Shown one piece after another: positions 20,044 to 31,575 of a stretch of 64,000 nt of DNA. Positions within the stretch are counted from its first letter, which is position 1. Every line of letters starts with the position of its first letter. Origin of the DNA: Turbatrix aceti. Taxonomy: Eukaryota; Nematoda; Chromadorea; Rhabditida; Panagrolaimidae. The notes under the pieces were generated by a model, which worked only from the letters and a program-made list of their open reading frames with translations, searched no databases and was not told the DNA's origin. The translations under genes were made by a program, and so were the position numbers. Where the stretch lies: assembly GCA_963969345.1 (NCBI GenBank), contig OZ017768.1, forward strand, positions 7,898,718 to 7,962,717, written 5' to 3'.

Positions 20044-23000
20044 ATGATGCTGTTCTTTTTACGATGGATTTTAGTTGTTTTTCTCACCTTTCGGCTTTCC
20101 CGGGGTAGTCACCCTATTTACGATCAGAAAATCGTGTTGGAAAATCAACGAAAATACGATGCGTGGGTGTTTTTACCAAAAAAACGATTCCAATAGCGAA
20201 ATTCGTGTTTACTATGTCACTTGTTACGGTAGTGGTGTCAAAAACTTGTTACGTTACTTTTTGACTTCATTACAGTAAAAAAGTAACATTTTTGAATCTT
20301 ATCCTGGCACGACTGTTTTTTATGTTCTATTTTTGTTCTTTTTTATTCCTTTTTTGTGTCATTGTTGCTCTTTTTGTTTTTTTTACCTCTTTTTTTAGGT
20401 ACGTAGCCTGTGTCGCAGCCCGTGAGAAGCACTATGCTGAATTGGGCGCTCACCGGCCAGGAGCAGCCTTCATCGCGCTCCGGGACTCCAGCATCTACCT
20501 CAAATGCTTCGATTGCCTGTCCCCGGCCGAGGAATCTGCTGTCCAGGAGATCTGGAAGCCGAACGACTCATTTCTGGGTCGAACAGTTCGTCATCTCGCG
20601 AAGGAGGTCGCCCGCATCCTCCAGGATTACAAAGTTACCCGGGACCTAGCTTTTTCCTGGGAATACATGGCACTGGACTCGGCAACTTGGCTCCCTGTCC
20701 TCAACCTCGCTCCTCCGAATTCCAAGGCGGAGCGAGCGAAACGCATCATCGATAGTTTTGTTTTTCGAGGCAAAAAAGTCTCTATTGGGGATCTTTTTGA
20801 ACTGGAGCTTCTCCACGCGAATCACTCGAAACACACGGGATTCTACCGATGCGTGAGGCACTCAAGAGCAGGTGCGTCGACTACGAATCACATGGAAATT
20901 CTCTATTTCGTGGATATTGTGTCGTCCGATGACTCGGTTGTTTCTCCGGCCAATGCGACTTCTGAAGGTTGGTTTTGGTATTTTTTCAAATAAAAACTGC
21001 CAAAAAATTTGAAAAAAAAGTTTTATATAAAAAAATCCAAATTAAAAAAAATTGCTTCGCTTTAGAAAAATTTTTGCTAAATGAACCAAATTTTGAACAA
21101 ATTTTTGTTCAAAATAAAAAAAACTGTAAGTGTGAAAAAAGTATTCATTGTGTAAAAAAATAAAAGAATTCGAATTCGCAAAAAATGTTTTTTCTTTGCA
21201 AAAAAAAATTAAATTTTGTGGTGAAAAATAGTCGAATTTTTTTTCCTACATTTTTGGCCGGCCGGATTTCATGCCTTGGTCCTGACACGATTTTTCAGAC
21301 ACCCCCATGCCCCTAGAATCCATCGACGATTACCTCGAAGCAGTCCGATTCCCGACAAAATGGAGCATCTGTGATTCGTGCGTATTCGAGAACGGCGAAC
21401 AACGCCGAAGGACAGAGTGCCGAATTCGTCCCAAAAAGGGAGTCACAGCGGTACAATTGGGTCGGTCGGCAGTTCCGGCAACTGCGCTGTTCCGGGCGAT
21501 GCCGTGTGACAGCTCTCTCGTTCCGTTGCCTCTGCGCAAGAAATTGGCACAGCACGTGACTTTGGAGGAATTCAGGCCGTGCAACGCCACCTGCGAGGGT
21601 ACGGTGCTGACTGGAGGCACCGTGCTTGTCACCGAGACGGAAGAGGGTGTTGAGATGCTAGACGAGCTGCCGCCGCTGGAGTACGCTCTGGAAGAGGCGC
21701 TTCCACCTCTCAAGACCGCTGTTGTCAGGAAATCGTATATGGTGAGTTTTTTAAGCAAAAAAATCTCGATGACAGTTCATTGTGGCAATAATTTATGAAA
21801 TTCTGCCAAAAAAACATTTATTATGAAAAGTTTTACTGTAAAATGTAGCTGCATAATGCATGATCTGACAGAGTTACGGTAGTCGGTTTTGACCCACTTC
21901 GTCGATTTTGCAAAGCGATTTTGTGCCAAATGCACTCCAGTAGACTAATTTCAACTCCCGGCCTGATGTCAAAAAACCAGAGTTGTTCGATGCTCACCAA
22001 ATTGCTCCTGCTCACTGCTCGCTCCTGCTCAGCTCACGAGCGTGAGCAGAGCGAGCACGAAAAGTTGAATTGCTCAAAGAGCGCGAGCAGAGCGAGCGTG
22101 AAACATTTTTAAAATGAGCACTACTCACTATAAATTTAGTGCTACAAATACTAAAATATTGATAGTTTCGATCAAAAACACGATGTTGGGGGTATCTCCA
22201 AGCAATATGCGGTCTTTCTTTTCGTGAGGGATTGAATTTGTGACTCAAAATTCACATTTTTATGTGTGAGCCATGTTTGCTCGTTGCTCGCTCCTGCTCA
22301 ACTCACGAGCGTGAGCAGAGCAAGAGCAGAGAATCTGAGAATAAAAGAGCGCGAGCGGAGCGAGCGCGAAAATTTTAGGAACTCAAAGAGCATGAGCAGA
22401 GCGAGCACGGAAAATTGAATTGCTCAAAGAGCGCGAGCAGAGCGAGCGCTGAAAATTGTCGAATTGAACAACTCTGCAAAAAACACAAAAACAACACTAA
22501 GCGCGCGTACTGTTACCTAGTGTTTTATAGACGCTAAAATCCACACGGCCTACAAAGGTTGAACGTTGAAATGGTAACTTGTTTTTGTGTTTTTTGACAT
22601 CAGGGAGTCCAAATTAGTCTACCGGAGTGCATTTGGCACAAAATCGCTTTGTTTCAGCAAAATCGACGAAGGGGGTCAAAACCGTTAGATTATAATCGGA
22701 ACGGGCTTGACTCGTCAGACTGAGCTTAATAACATTGGAAAGGGCCAAAACTAAGAAATAACTATGAATACACGAAAAATGCCGGCAAACGGACATCACT
22801 TTCAAAAAAACGCAAAAAAGCCCGAGAGTCGTACGCATAGTATCTTTTCATAGTAAAATCCAACTTTTGGCAAAGTTTCGTGAGGATGTTCCAAAATGAA
22901 CTTTGACACTTACAATGTTATAGAGGGCTCATGAAGTGCTTCAAACCGGCCATATAGAACGATTTTTTTAAACAAATGTGAATCCACAAAATTTGTGCTT

Positions 23001-24968
23001 GCAATATTTATTCTTATAGCATTATTTAAACAGGTTCTTTAATGATCATTGGGTCCGAGAAGAAGACCATCGCTGCCATTAACAACGGGGCCGAGTCCAA
23101 GAATCCGAGCCTCGCCGATTTTTTTAACGGGACCGGGTCCGAGATTCAGAAGACGGCTGCCATTGACAACGAGATTCAGACCATCGCTGCCATTTGATAC
23201 CGGGACCGGGTCCCAGAGTTCGCCTCCATCGACAGCAAAGGCGACAGCTATCGTTGAAGCAACGAGAATTGTGTACAGGAAGTTCATTGTAGACAATACC
23301 AAAAGATATGGAGTTGTGAAAACGGAGCTCGTATTTATGCCCGTAGAAGTTCAACAGTTTTGCTGTCACATCCGCAAAGTGCTTTTTCCCCTGTACAAAA
23401 CTGATGGGATTTTTACAAATTATACAGAAATCGGAGTGCTTTGATGAGAAACTCTTGTTCTGTAAACTTGAAAATAATGTTTTTTAAAAGGCTGTACTGT
23501 AAACTTGAGAGTTTCTCATCAAAGCGCTCCGATTTCTGTAAAAATTGTAGAAATTCCATCAGTTTTGTACATCGGAAAATTTACTTTGCAGATGTGACAG
23601 CAAACTTGTTGAACTTCTAGGAGCATAAATACGAGCTCCGTTTTCACAATTTCATATCTCTTGGATACATTCTGTCTTCAATGAACTTCCTGTACACCAT
23701 CCTCCTTCTCGTTGCTTTAACGATGGCTGTCGCCTCTGCTTTCGATGGCTATGGTCCTTTTCTCGGACCCGGTCCCATTATCGTCAATCCTCATCCATTT
23801 TTCGGACCCGGTCCCGTTATTATTGGCGGTGATGGTCCTCTCGGACCCGGTCGGTGATGATTGAAGAACCTGTTTAAATAATGTGATAAGAATAAATATT
23901 GCAAGCACAAATTTTGTGGATTCACATTTGTATAAATTAATAGTTTTATATGGCCGGTTTGAAGCCCTTCATGAGCCCCCTACAACATTGTAATTATACA
24001 GAATTCCACAACGGGCAGCGATTTGGAATTTCTTCACGAAACTTTGCCAAAAGTTGGATTTTACTATGAAAATATTATACTGAAAAATTCAATTGCATCA
24101 CTGACTAAATAGGTTACGGTAGTCGGAAATCGCGTTTGTGCCAGTTTGGACGATTTTTGAAACGTTTTAGCTAACGGACTGTGGCATTTCCAGAACCAAA
24201 TATCAATCGATCGATGTGATTTTTCATGGAGAATCAATAAAAAATATAAAAATTTAGGTTTGCCACCGAAATTTGTATTGGAAAAGAGGTCACAATGGCG
24301 ACATTTGTTTCGGCATTTTTCAAAGTAACAACTCTATTTTTATATTACTATCAGATTTTCTCTCAAAAATCGCGTCGATAAATATTCACTTCGATTTGGA
24401 AAATGCCGTAGTTTTTTAGCTACAACGTGCCAATAATCGTTAAAAATTACAAAAACGCGTACGGACGATTACAAATCGAGAATCGTTTCATTGAAAAACG
24501 TTTTGGCGAAATTTCTTAAAGAAATTCCAAAAAAATTCTGTGTAAAAATTTTCATGCCTGGGAAAAAATCTGGTGTTCCAGGACGTCGTCGGCAACATGC
24601 GGATCCTCGACTGCGGTCAGGCGGCGCTGACCCATTCCCCTTCGTGGCGGCGTGATTATGTCAACCTTACTTCCAAAGCCCTCCTGACCAACGGCACGCG
24701 AGTGTTCGTCAACGCGAAAGGCGAGCTCGTCTTCCGAGAACTCAGCATGGAGGATACGGCGTTCTACAGCTGTTTCACGCAAAACTCGCTCATCCGGACG
24801 TACAACCTTTTTGTGCGGGAGGGCATCAACAGCGAGGAGTACGTCAGCTACATCAGAATCTGCATTCGCTTCCTCACAGGACTCCTCATTGCCACACTCA
24901 TCGTTCGGGTCGTCATCAAAACGAGTGCGAGTTCCGAAAAATTCAGGAACATGAATGTCAAAAAATAA
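20044..24968 (+). CDS. Two-Ig-domain single-pass receptor, FAM187-like (array copy 1)
   Basis: Exons 20044-20162, 20399-20967, 21299-21741 and 24582-24968 keep phase and give 505 residues. The first donor could also be 6 bp later. Residues 1-21 are a signal peptide. An N-terminal Ig-like region holds Cys76/79 and the hallmark GFYRC (Cys191). A middle WSICDSC...RRRTEC segment (251-270) recalls a thrombospondin-like turn. A second Ig domain has Cys388 and DTAFYSC (Cys441). A TM helix spans ~468-488, with a 17-residue tail. Ig, then W-x2-C-x2-C, then Ig, then TM is the layout of vertebrate FAM187 proteins, so I place it there by motif memory only. It is a likely cell-surface protein of unknown ligand, with several N-glycosylation sequons. 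The 2.84-kb last intron hosts the foldback element and the peptide-gene palindrome. Confidence 0.85.
21885..22683. mobile_element. GAGC-rich foldback/MITE-like element in receptor intron (array copy 1)
   Basis: The ends 21885-21978 and 22590-22683 are ~94-bp inverted repeats (about 90% by eye), starting GGTTTTGACCC. The interior carries several blocks of a palindromic word (GCTCACGAGCGTGAGC, GAGCGCGAGCAGAGCGAGC; 22005-22100 and 22265-22460). No transposase is encoded, so it is a non-autonomous foldback-type element. No clean target-site duplication was identified. Confidence 0.7.
23039..23287 (-). CDS. Small secreted Gly/Pro/Asn-rich peptide, left palindrome arm (array copy 1)
   Basis: A single exon of 82 residues from ATG at 23287. 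It starts MNFLYTILVASTIAVAFA, a signal peptide. The mature part has repeated VVNGS(D/R), LGPGP and LGLGP elements and four NGS sequons. It is a diverged sister of the right-arm gene: same first eight residues, but fewer GPGP blocks and a longer chain. Function unknown; size, secretion and repeat style recall nematode immune or cuticle-associated small peptides, without a specific family match. Confidence 0.6.
   Translation of the reverse strand: MNFLYTILVASTIAVAFAVDGGELWDPVPVSNGSDGLNLVVNGSRLLNLGPGPVKKIGEARILGLGPVVNGSDGLLLGPNDH
23681..23857 (+). CDS. Small secreted GPGP-repeat peptide, right palindrome arm (array copy 1)
   Basis: A single exon of 58 residues. The signal peptide is about residues 1-20 (MNFLYTILLLVALTMAVASA). 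The ~38-residue mature peptide has three repeats built on FLGPGP / FFGPGP / PLGPGR linked by IIVNPHP and VIIGGDG. There are no cysteines. It is transcribed away from its left-arm sister, in the same direction as the host receptor gene and inside its intron. An ATAAATA-type signal follows at about 23890. Confidence 0.65.
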   Translation: MNFLYTILLLVALTMAVASAFDGYGPFLGPGPIIVNPHPFFGPGPVIIGGDGPLGPGR

Positions 24969-25054
24969 TCAGTTGTCTTTGAAAAAAAGTCTAGCCTCAG
25001 GAAATGTTTCAATCATTCACGGTGTTGTCAGAAGCAGAACTGATTGAGTTTTTC

Positions 25055-25142
25055 TTCCTCGGCCAGGATTCGAACCGGGACCTGGAGGGGCGGGGCGGAA
25101 AGTTGTCCGCTGTATTTAGCCAAGTCGCCACGCGTACGGGAA
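25055..25142 (-). pseudogene. tRNA-like sequence (array copy 1)
   Basis: On - a perfect B-box (GGTTCGAATCC) lies ~45 bases after an A-box-like TGGCGACTTGGC and a GC-rich 5-bp hairpin GCGGA/TCCGC. The T stem has one mismatch and the acceptor ends do not pair (3' side CCGAGGA has no TCCTCGG partner). It is more likely a decayed tRNA or tRNA-derived SINE head than a working tRNA. Confidence 0.4.
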
Positions 25143-25315
25143 AAAGTGTCCTCGTATTTTCGAAGGGAAACAAGTAAGAAATGGATTTGTATCAAACAAA
25201 ACAATCTTTTACGCGTTTCTGTGTACTTGTATGACAATTATTTTCAATAAAATGAATTTGGGCAGGGAATAAATAATGCCGTTAAAAAAAGTAATACAAA
25301 TCCCATCTTTTCCAA

Positions 25316-25723
25316 TTATATTTGTACAACATCATCTCCTTCTCTTTCGGACGGGACCGGCCCGCCCCGCGAGGCATCACATCGAATTGAAAACTTGTTA
25401 TGCAGCTTGGCATCTCCGCCTTCAGGGGGAATCAAGAAGCAGTAACAGAAGCCGTCTCGCGACGCGACGAGGAGATAATCCTTGTTGCCCAACGTGTAAA
25501 CCATCGTCGACGCTTTCAGCCCGTAGAAGGGCAATCTCGCGTAAGCAAAGGACCCGGCACGATGGATGTACTCGTGAGCGTGGGGAAAGTAAACCTGCAC
25601 CTGTCGATCCAGGTAGACGCCCAACGAGTCATCGACCGAGTCGACGGGCAGAGTGGGGGCCGGAAGGGCCCGTTCAGCGCTCAGAGAAAATACGTGAACA
25701 GTTTCCGTGTTGGAAGTTGCGAT
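25316..25723 (-). pseudogene. 3' fragment of ATG-18-like gene cut at unit junction (array copy 1)
   Basis: It encodes the last ~135 residues of the PROPPIN at 42872-44713 and stops abruptly at the array junction inside the codons for the SNTETVHVF strand. It has no promoter or start of its own. Confidence 0.9.
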
Positions 25724-25895
25724 TCTTTTCTTTTGAATGCGGCGATCGCTACGCGCCGCAATTGTTAGTGACGTTTCGCCAAACTCTGTCTTACAGAATT
25801 TTCGGTTTGAATATTTTTGAATGTTTTACCGATAATCTCAATTTTGCTTTCAATGCAGTTTTTTGTCAGTTCTGCCGAATGCTCGTCATTCCATC

Positions 25896-28800
25896 ATGAT
25901 GCTGTTCTTTTTACGATGGATTTTAGTTGTTTTTCTCACCTTTCGGCTTTCCCGGGGTAGTCACCCTATTTACGATCAGAAAATCGTGTTGGAAAATCAA
26001 CGAAAATACGATGCGTGGGTGTTTTTACCAAAAAAACGATTCCAATAGCGAAATTCGTGTTTACTATGTCACTTGTTACGGTAGTGGTGTCAAAAACTTG
26101 TTACGTTACTTTTTGACTTCATTACAGTAAAAAAGTAACATTTTTGAATCTTATCCTGGCACGACTGTTTTTTATGTTCTATTTTTGTTCTTTTTTATTC
26201 CTTTTTTGTGTCATTGTTGCTCTTTTTGTTTTTTTTACCTCTTTTTTTAGGTACGTAGCCTGTGTCGCAGCCCGTGAGAAGCACTATGCTGAATTGGGCG
26301 CTCACCGGCCAGGAGCAGCCTTCATCGCGCTCCGGGACTCCAGCATCTACCTCAAATGCTTCGATTGCCTGTCCCCGGCCGAGGAATCTGCTGTCCAGGA
26401 GATCTGGAAGCCGAACGACTCATTTCTGGGTCGAACAGTTCGTCATCTCGCGAAGGAGGTCGCCCGCATCCTCCAGGATTACAAAGTTACCCGGGACCTA
26501 GCTTTTTCCTGGGAATACATGGCACTGGACTCGGCAACTTGGCTCCCTGTCCTCAACCTCGCTCCTCCGAATTCCAAGGCGGAGCGAGCGAAACGCATCA
26601 TCGATAGTTTTGTTTTTCGAGGCAAAAAAGTCTCTATTGGGGATCTTTTTGAACTGGAGCTTCTCCACGCGAATCACTCGAAACACACGGGATTCTACCG
26701 ATGCGTGAGGCACTCAAGAGCAGGTGCGTCGACTACGAATCACATGGAAATTCTCTATTTCGTGGATATTGTGTCGTCCGATGACTCGGTTGTTTCTCCG
26801 GCCAATGCGACTTCTGAAGGTTGGTTTTGGTATTTTTTCAAATAAAAACTGCCAAAAAATTTGAAAAAAAAGTTTTATATAAAAAAATCCAAATTAAAAA
26901 AAATTGCTTCGCTTTAGAAAAATTTTTGCTAAATGAACCAAATTTTGAACAAATTTTTGTTCAAAATAAAAAAAACTGTAAGTGTGAAAAAAGTATTCAT
27001 TGTGTAAAAAAATAAAAGAATTCGAATTCGCAAAAAATGTTTTTTCTTTGCAAAAAAAAATTAAATTTTGTGGTGAAAAATAGTCGAATTTTTTTTCCTA
27101 CATTTTTGGCCGGCCGGATTTCATGCCTTGGTCCTGACACGATTTTTCAGACACCCCCATGCCCCTAGAATCCATCGACGATTACCTCGAAGCAGTCCGA
27201 TTCCCGACAAAATGGAGCATCTGTGATTCGTGCGTATTCGAGAACGGCGAACAACGCCGAAGGACAGAGTGCCGAATTCGTCCCAAAAAGGGAGTCACAG
27301 CGGTACAATTGGGTCGGTCGGCAGTTCCGGCAACTGCGCTGTTCCGGGCGATGCCGTGTGACAGCTCTCTCGTTCCGTTGCCTCTGCGCAAGAAATTGGC
27401 ACAGCACGTGACTTTGGAGGAATTCAGGCCGTGCAACGCCACCTGCGAGGGTACGGTGCTGACTGGAGGCACCGTGCTTGTCACCGAGACGGAAGAGGGT
27501 GTTGAGATGCTAGACGAGCTGCCGCCGCTGGAGTACGCTCTGGAAGAGGCGCTTCCACCTCTCAAGACCGCTGTTGTCAGGAAATCGTATATGGTGAGTT
27601 TTTTAAGCAAAAAAATCTCGATGACAGTTCATTGTGGCAATAATTTATGAAATTCTGCCAAAAAAACATTTATTATGAAAAGTTTTACTGTAAAATGTAG
27701 CTGCATAATGCATGATCTGACAGAGTTACGGTAGTCGGTTTTGACCCACTTCGTCGATTTTGCAAAGCGATTTTGTGCCAAATGCACTCCAGTAGACTAA
27801 TTTCAACTCCCGGCCTGATGTCAAAAAACCAGAGTTGTTCGATGCTCACCAAATTGCTCCTGCTCACTGCTCGCTCCTGCTCAGCTCACGAGCGTGAGCA
27901 GAGCGAGCACGAAAAGTTGAATTGCTCAAAGAGCGCGAGCAGAGCGAGCGTGAAACATTTTTAAAATGAGCACTACTCACTATAAATTTAGTGCTACAAA
28001 TACTAAAATATTGATAGTTTCGATCAAAAACACGATGTTGGGGGTATCTCCAAGCAATATGCGGTCTTTCTTTTCGTGAGGGATTGAATTTGTGACTCAA
28101 AATTCACATTTTTATGTGTGAGCCATGTTTGCTCGTTGCTCGCTCCTGCTCAACTCACGAGCGTGAGCAGAGCAAGAGCAGAGAATCTGAGAATAAAAGA
28201 GCGCGAGCGGAGCGAGCGCGAAAATTTTAGGAACTCAAAGAGCATGAGCAGAGCGAGCACGGAAAATTGAATTGCTCAAAGAGCGCGAGCAGAGCGAGCG
28301 CTGAAAATTGTCGAATTGAACAACTCTGCAAAAAACACAAAAACAACACTAAGCGCGCGTACTGTTACCTAGTGTTTTATAGACGCTAAAATCCACACGG
28401 CCTACAAAGGTTGAACGTTGAAATGGTAACTTGTTTTTGTGTTTTTTGACATCAGGGAGTCCAAATTAGTCTACCGGAGTGCATTTGGCACAAAATCGCT
28501 TTGTTTCAGCAAAATCGACGAAGGGGGTCAAAACCGTTAGATTATAATCGGAACGGGCTTGACTCGTCAGACTGAGCTTAATAACATTGGAAAGGGCCAA
28601 AACTAAGAAATAACTATGAATACACGAAAAATGCCGGCAAACGGACATCACTTTCAAAAAAACGCAAAAAAGCCCGAGAGTCGTACGCATAGTATCTTTT
28701 CATAGTAAAATCCAACTTTTGGCAAAGTTTCGTGAGGATGTTCCAAAATGAACTTTGACACTTACAATGTTATAGAGGGCTCATGAAGTGCTTCAAACCG

Positions 28801-30820
28801 GCCATATAGAACGATTTTTTTAAACAAATGTGAATCCACAAAATTTGTGCTTGCAATATTTATTCTTATAGCATTATTTAAACAGGTTCTTTAATGATCA
28901 TTGGGTCCGAGAAGAAGACCATCGCTGCCATTAACAACGGGGCCGAGTCCAAGAATCCGAGCCTCGCCGATTTTTTTAACGGGACCGGGTCCGAGATTCA
29001 GAAGACGGCTGCCATTGACAACGAGATTCAGACCATCGCTGCCATTTGATACCGGGACCGGGTCCCAGAGTTCGCCTCCATCGACAGCAAAGGCGACAGC
29101 TATCGTTGAAGCAACGAGAATTGTGTACAGGAAGTTCATTGTAGACAATACCAAAAGATATGGAGTTGTGAAAACGGAGCTCGTATTTATGCCCGTAGAA
29201 GTTCAACAGTTTTGCTGTCACATCCGCAAAGTGCTTTTTCCCCTGTACAAAACTGATGGGATTTTTACAAATTATACAGAAATCGGAGTGCTTTGATGAG
29301 AAACTCTTGTTCTGTAAACTTGAAAATAATGTTTTTTAAAAGGCTGTACTGTAAACTTGAGAGTTTCTCATCAAAGCGCTCCGATTTCTGTAAAAATTGT
29401 AGAAATTCCATCAGTTTTGTACATCGGAAAATTTACTTTGCAGATGTGACAGCAAACTTGTTGAACTTCTAGGAGCATAAATACGAGCTCCGTTTTCACA
29501 ATTTCATATCTCTTGGATACATTCTGTCTTCAATGAACTTCCTGTACACCATCCTCCTTCTCGTTGCTTTAACGATGGCTGTCGCCTCTGCTTTCGATGG
29601 CTATGGTCCTTTTCTCGGACCCGGTCCCATTATCGTCAATCCTCATCCATTTTTCGGACCCGGTCCCGTTATTATTGGCGGTGATGGTCCTCTCGGACCC
29701 GGTCGGTGATGATTGAAGAACCTGTTTAAATAATGTGATAAGAATAAATATTGCAAGCACAAATTTTGTGGATTCACATTTGTATAAATTAATAGTTTTA
29801 TATGGCCGGTTTGAAGCCCTTCATGAGCCCCCTACAACATTGTAATTATACAGAATTCCACAACGGGCAGCGATTTGGAATTTCTTCACGAAACTTTGCC
29901 AAAAGTTGGATTTTACTATGAAAATATTATACTGAAAAATTCAATTGCATCACTGACTAAATAGGTTACGGTAGTCGGAAATCGCGTTTGTGCCAGTTTG
30001 GACGATTTTTGAAACGTTTTAGCTAACGGACTGTGGCATTTCCAGAACCAAATATCAATCGATCGATGTGATTTTTCATGGAGAATCAATAAAAAATATA
30101 AAAATTTAGGTTTGCCACCGAAATTTGTATTGGAAAAGAGGTCACAATGGCGACATTTGTTTCGGCATTTTTCAAAGTAACAACTCTATTTTTATATTAC
30201 TATCAGATTTTCTCTCAAAAATCGCGTCGATAAATATTCACTTCGATTTGGAAAATGCCGTAGTTTTTTAGCTACAACGTGCCAATAATCGTTAAAAATT
30301 ACAAAAACGCGTACGGACGATTACAAATCGAGAATCGTTTCATTGAAAAACGTTTTGGCGAAATTTCTTAAAGAAATTCCAAAAAAATTCTGTGTAAAAA
30401 TTTTCATGCCTGGGAAAAAATCTGGTGTTCCAGGACGTCGTCGGCAACATGCGGATCCTCGACTGCGGTCAGGCGGCGCTGACCCATTCCCCTTCGTGGC
30501 GGCGTGATTATGTCAACCTTACTTCCAAAGCCCTCCTGACCAACGGCACGCGAGTGTTCGTCAACGCGAAAGGCGAGCTCGTCTTCCGAGAACTCAGCAT
30601 GGAGGATACGGCGTTCTACAGCTGTTTCACGCAAAACTCGCTCATCCGGACGTACAACCTTTTTGTGCGGGAGGGCATCAACAGCGAGGAGTACGTCAGC
30701 TACATCAGAATCTGCATTCGCTTCCTCACAGGACTCCTCATTGCCACACTCATCGTTCGGGTCGTCATCAAAACGAGTGCGAGTTCCGAAAAATTCAGGA
30801 ACATGAATGTCAAAAAATAA
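25896..30820 (+). CDS. FAM187-like Ig receptor (array copy 2)
   Basis: Exons 25896-26014, 26251-26819, 27151-27593 and 30434-30820; same 505-residue product as copy 1. The region upstream of exon 1 is only ~170 bp of unit DNA before PROPPIN coding sequence, so its promoter differs from that of copy 1 beyond that point. Confidence 0.82.
27737..28535. mobile_element. GAGC-rich foldback element (array copy 2)
   Basis: Identical to the element at 21885-22683, in the last intron of receptor copy 2. Confidence 0.7.
28891..29139 (-). CDS. Small secreted peptide, left arm (array copy 2)
   Basis: Identical 82-residue product to that at 23039-23287. Confidence 0.6.
   Translation of the reverse strand: MNFLYTILVASTIAVAFAVDGGELWDPVPVSNGSDGLNLVVNGSRLLNLGPGPVKKIGEARILGLGPVVNGSDGLLLGPNDH
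29533..29709 (+). CDS. Small secreted GPGP peptide, right arm (array copy 2)
   Basis: Identical 58-residue product to that at 23681-23857. Confidence 0.63.
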   Translation: MNFLYTILLLVALTMAVASAFDGYGPFLGPGPIIVNPHPFFGPGPVIIGGDGPLGPGR

Positions 30821-30906
30821 TCAGTTGTCTTTGAAAAAAAGTCTAGCCTCAGGAAATGTTTCAATCATTCACGGTGTTGTCAGAAGCAGAACTGATTGAG
30901 TTTTTC

Positions 30907-30994
30907 TTCCTCGGCCAGGATTCGAACCGGGACCTGGAGGGGCGGGGCGGAAAGTTGTCCGCTGTATTTAGCCAAGTCGCCACGCGTACGGGAA
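30907..30994 (-). pseudogene. tRNA-like sequence (array copy 2)
   Basis: Same sequence as at 25055-25142, including the perfect B-box. Confidence 0.4.
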
Positions 30995-31167
30995 AAAGTG
31001 TCCTCGTATTTTCGAAGGGAAACAAGTAAGAAATGGATTTGTATCAAACAAAACAATCTTTTACGCGTTTCTGTGTACTTGTATGACAATTATTTTCAAT
31101 AAAATGAATTTGGGCAGGGAATAAATAATGCCGTTAAAAAAAGTAATACAAATCCCATCTTTTCCAA

Positions 31168-31575
31168 TTATATTTGTACAACATCATCTCCTTCTCTTTC
31201 GGACGGGACCGGCCCGCCCCGCGAGGCATCACATCGAATTGAAAACTTGTTATGCAGCTTGGCATCTCCGCCTTCAGGGGGAATCAAGAAGCAGTAACAG
31301 AAGCCGTCTCGCGACGCGACGAGGAGATAATCCTTGTTGCCCAACGTGTAAACCATCGTCGACGCTTTCAGCCCGTAGAAGGGCAATCTCGCGTAAGCAA
31401 AGGACCCGGCACGATGGATGTACTCGTGAGCGTGGGGAAAGTAAACCTGCACCTGTCGATCCAGGTAGACGCCCAACGAGTCATCGACCGAGTCGACGGG
31501 CAGAGTGGGGGCCGGAAGGGCCCGTTCAGCGCTCAGAGAAAATACGTGAACAGTTTCCGTGTTGGAAGTTGCGAT
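31168..31575 (-). pseudogene. 3' fragment of ATG-18-like gene (array copy 2)
   Basis: Same truncated fragment as at 25316-25723. Confidence 0.9.

Larger units (their letters stand above)
22837..24081. repeat. ~1.24-kb imperfect palindrome carrying two divergent peptide genes (array copy 1)
   Basis: The left arm from 22837 (ATAGTATCTTTTCATAG) pairs with the right arm ending about 24081, centred near 23480. Identity is high at the ends and around the gene starts, lower in the 3' coding parts. Each arm holds one small secreted-peptide gene reading outward from the centre, so the ~390 bp between the two ATGs is a shared, self-complementary promoter region. It could be a gene duplicated by inversion or one captured by a foldback transposon. 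Confidence 0.85.
19873..25724. repeat. 5,852-bp tandem unit, copy 1 of 4
   Basis: It starts CTTTTCTTTTGAATG. Its left side joins unique DNA just upstream of the Aurora kinase start. Its content in order: Ig-receptor gene (+) with a nested foldback element and palindrome, tRNA-like sequence, and the 3' part of the PROPPIN gene (-). All copies have equal length and identical sequence wherever I compared them, introns included. The left junction reads GCGCAA then the unit; the inter-unit junction reads GTTGCGATT then the unit. Confidence 0.95.
28689..29933. repeat. Peptide-gene palindrome (array copy 2)
   Basis: Identical to 22837-24081. Confidence 0.85.

Noticed and set aside
25055..25142. Functional tRNA gene
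   Set aside because: B-box is perfect, but the acceptor stem does not pair and the anticodon loop is not seven bases; recorded only as tRNA-like.
25276..25899. Open frame of ~200 codons crossing each inter-unit junction on +
   Set aside because: It is antisense to the PROPPIN exon and then enters the unit start; the join is a junction artefact without coding character.
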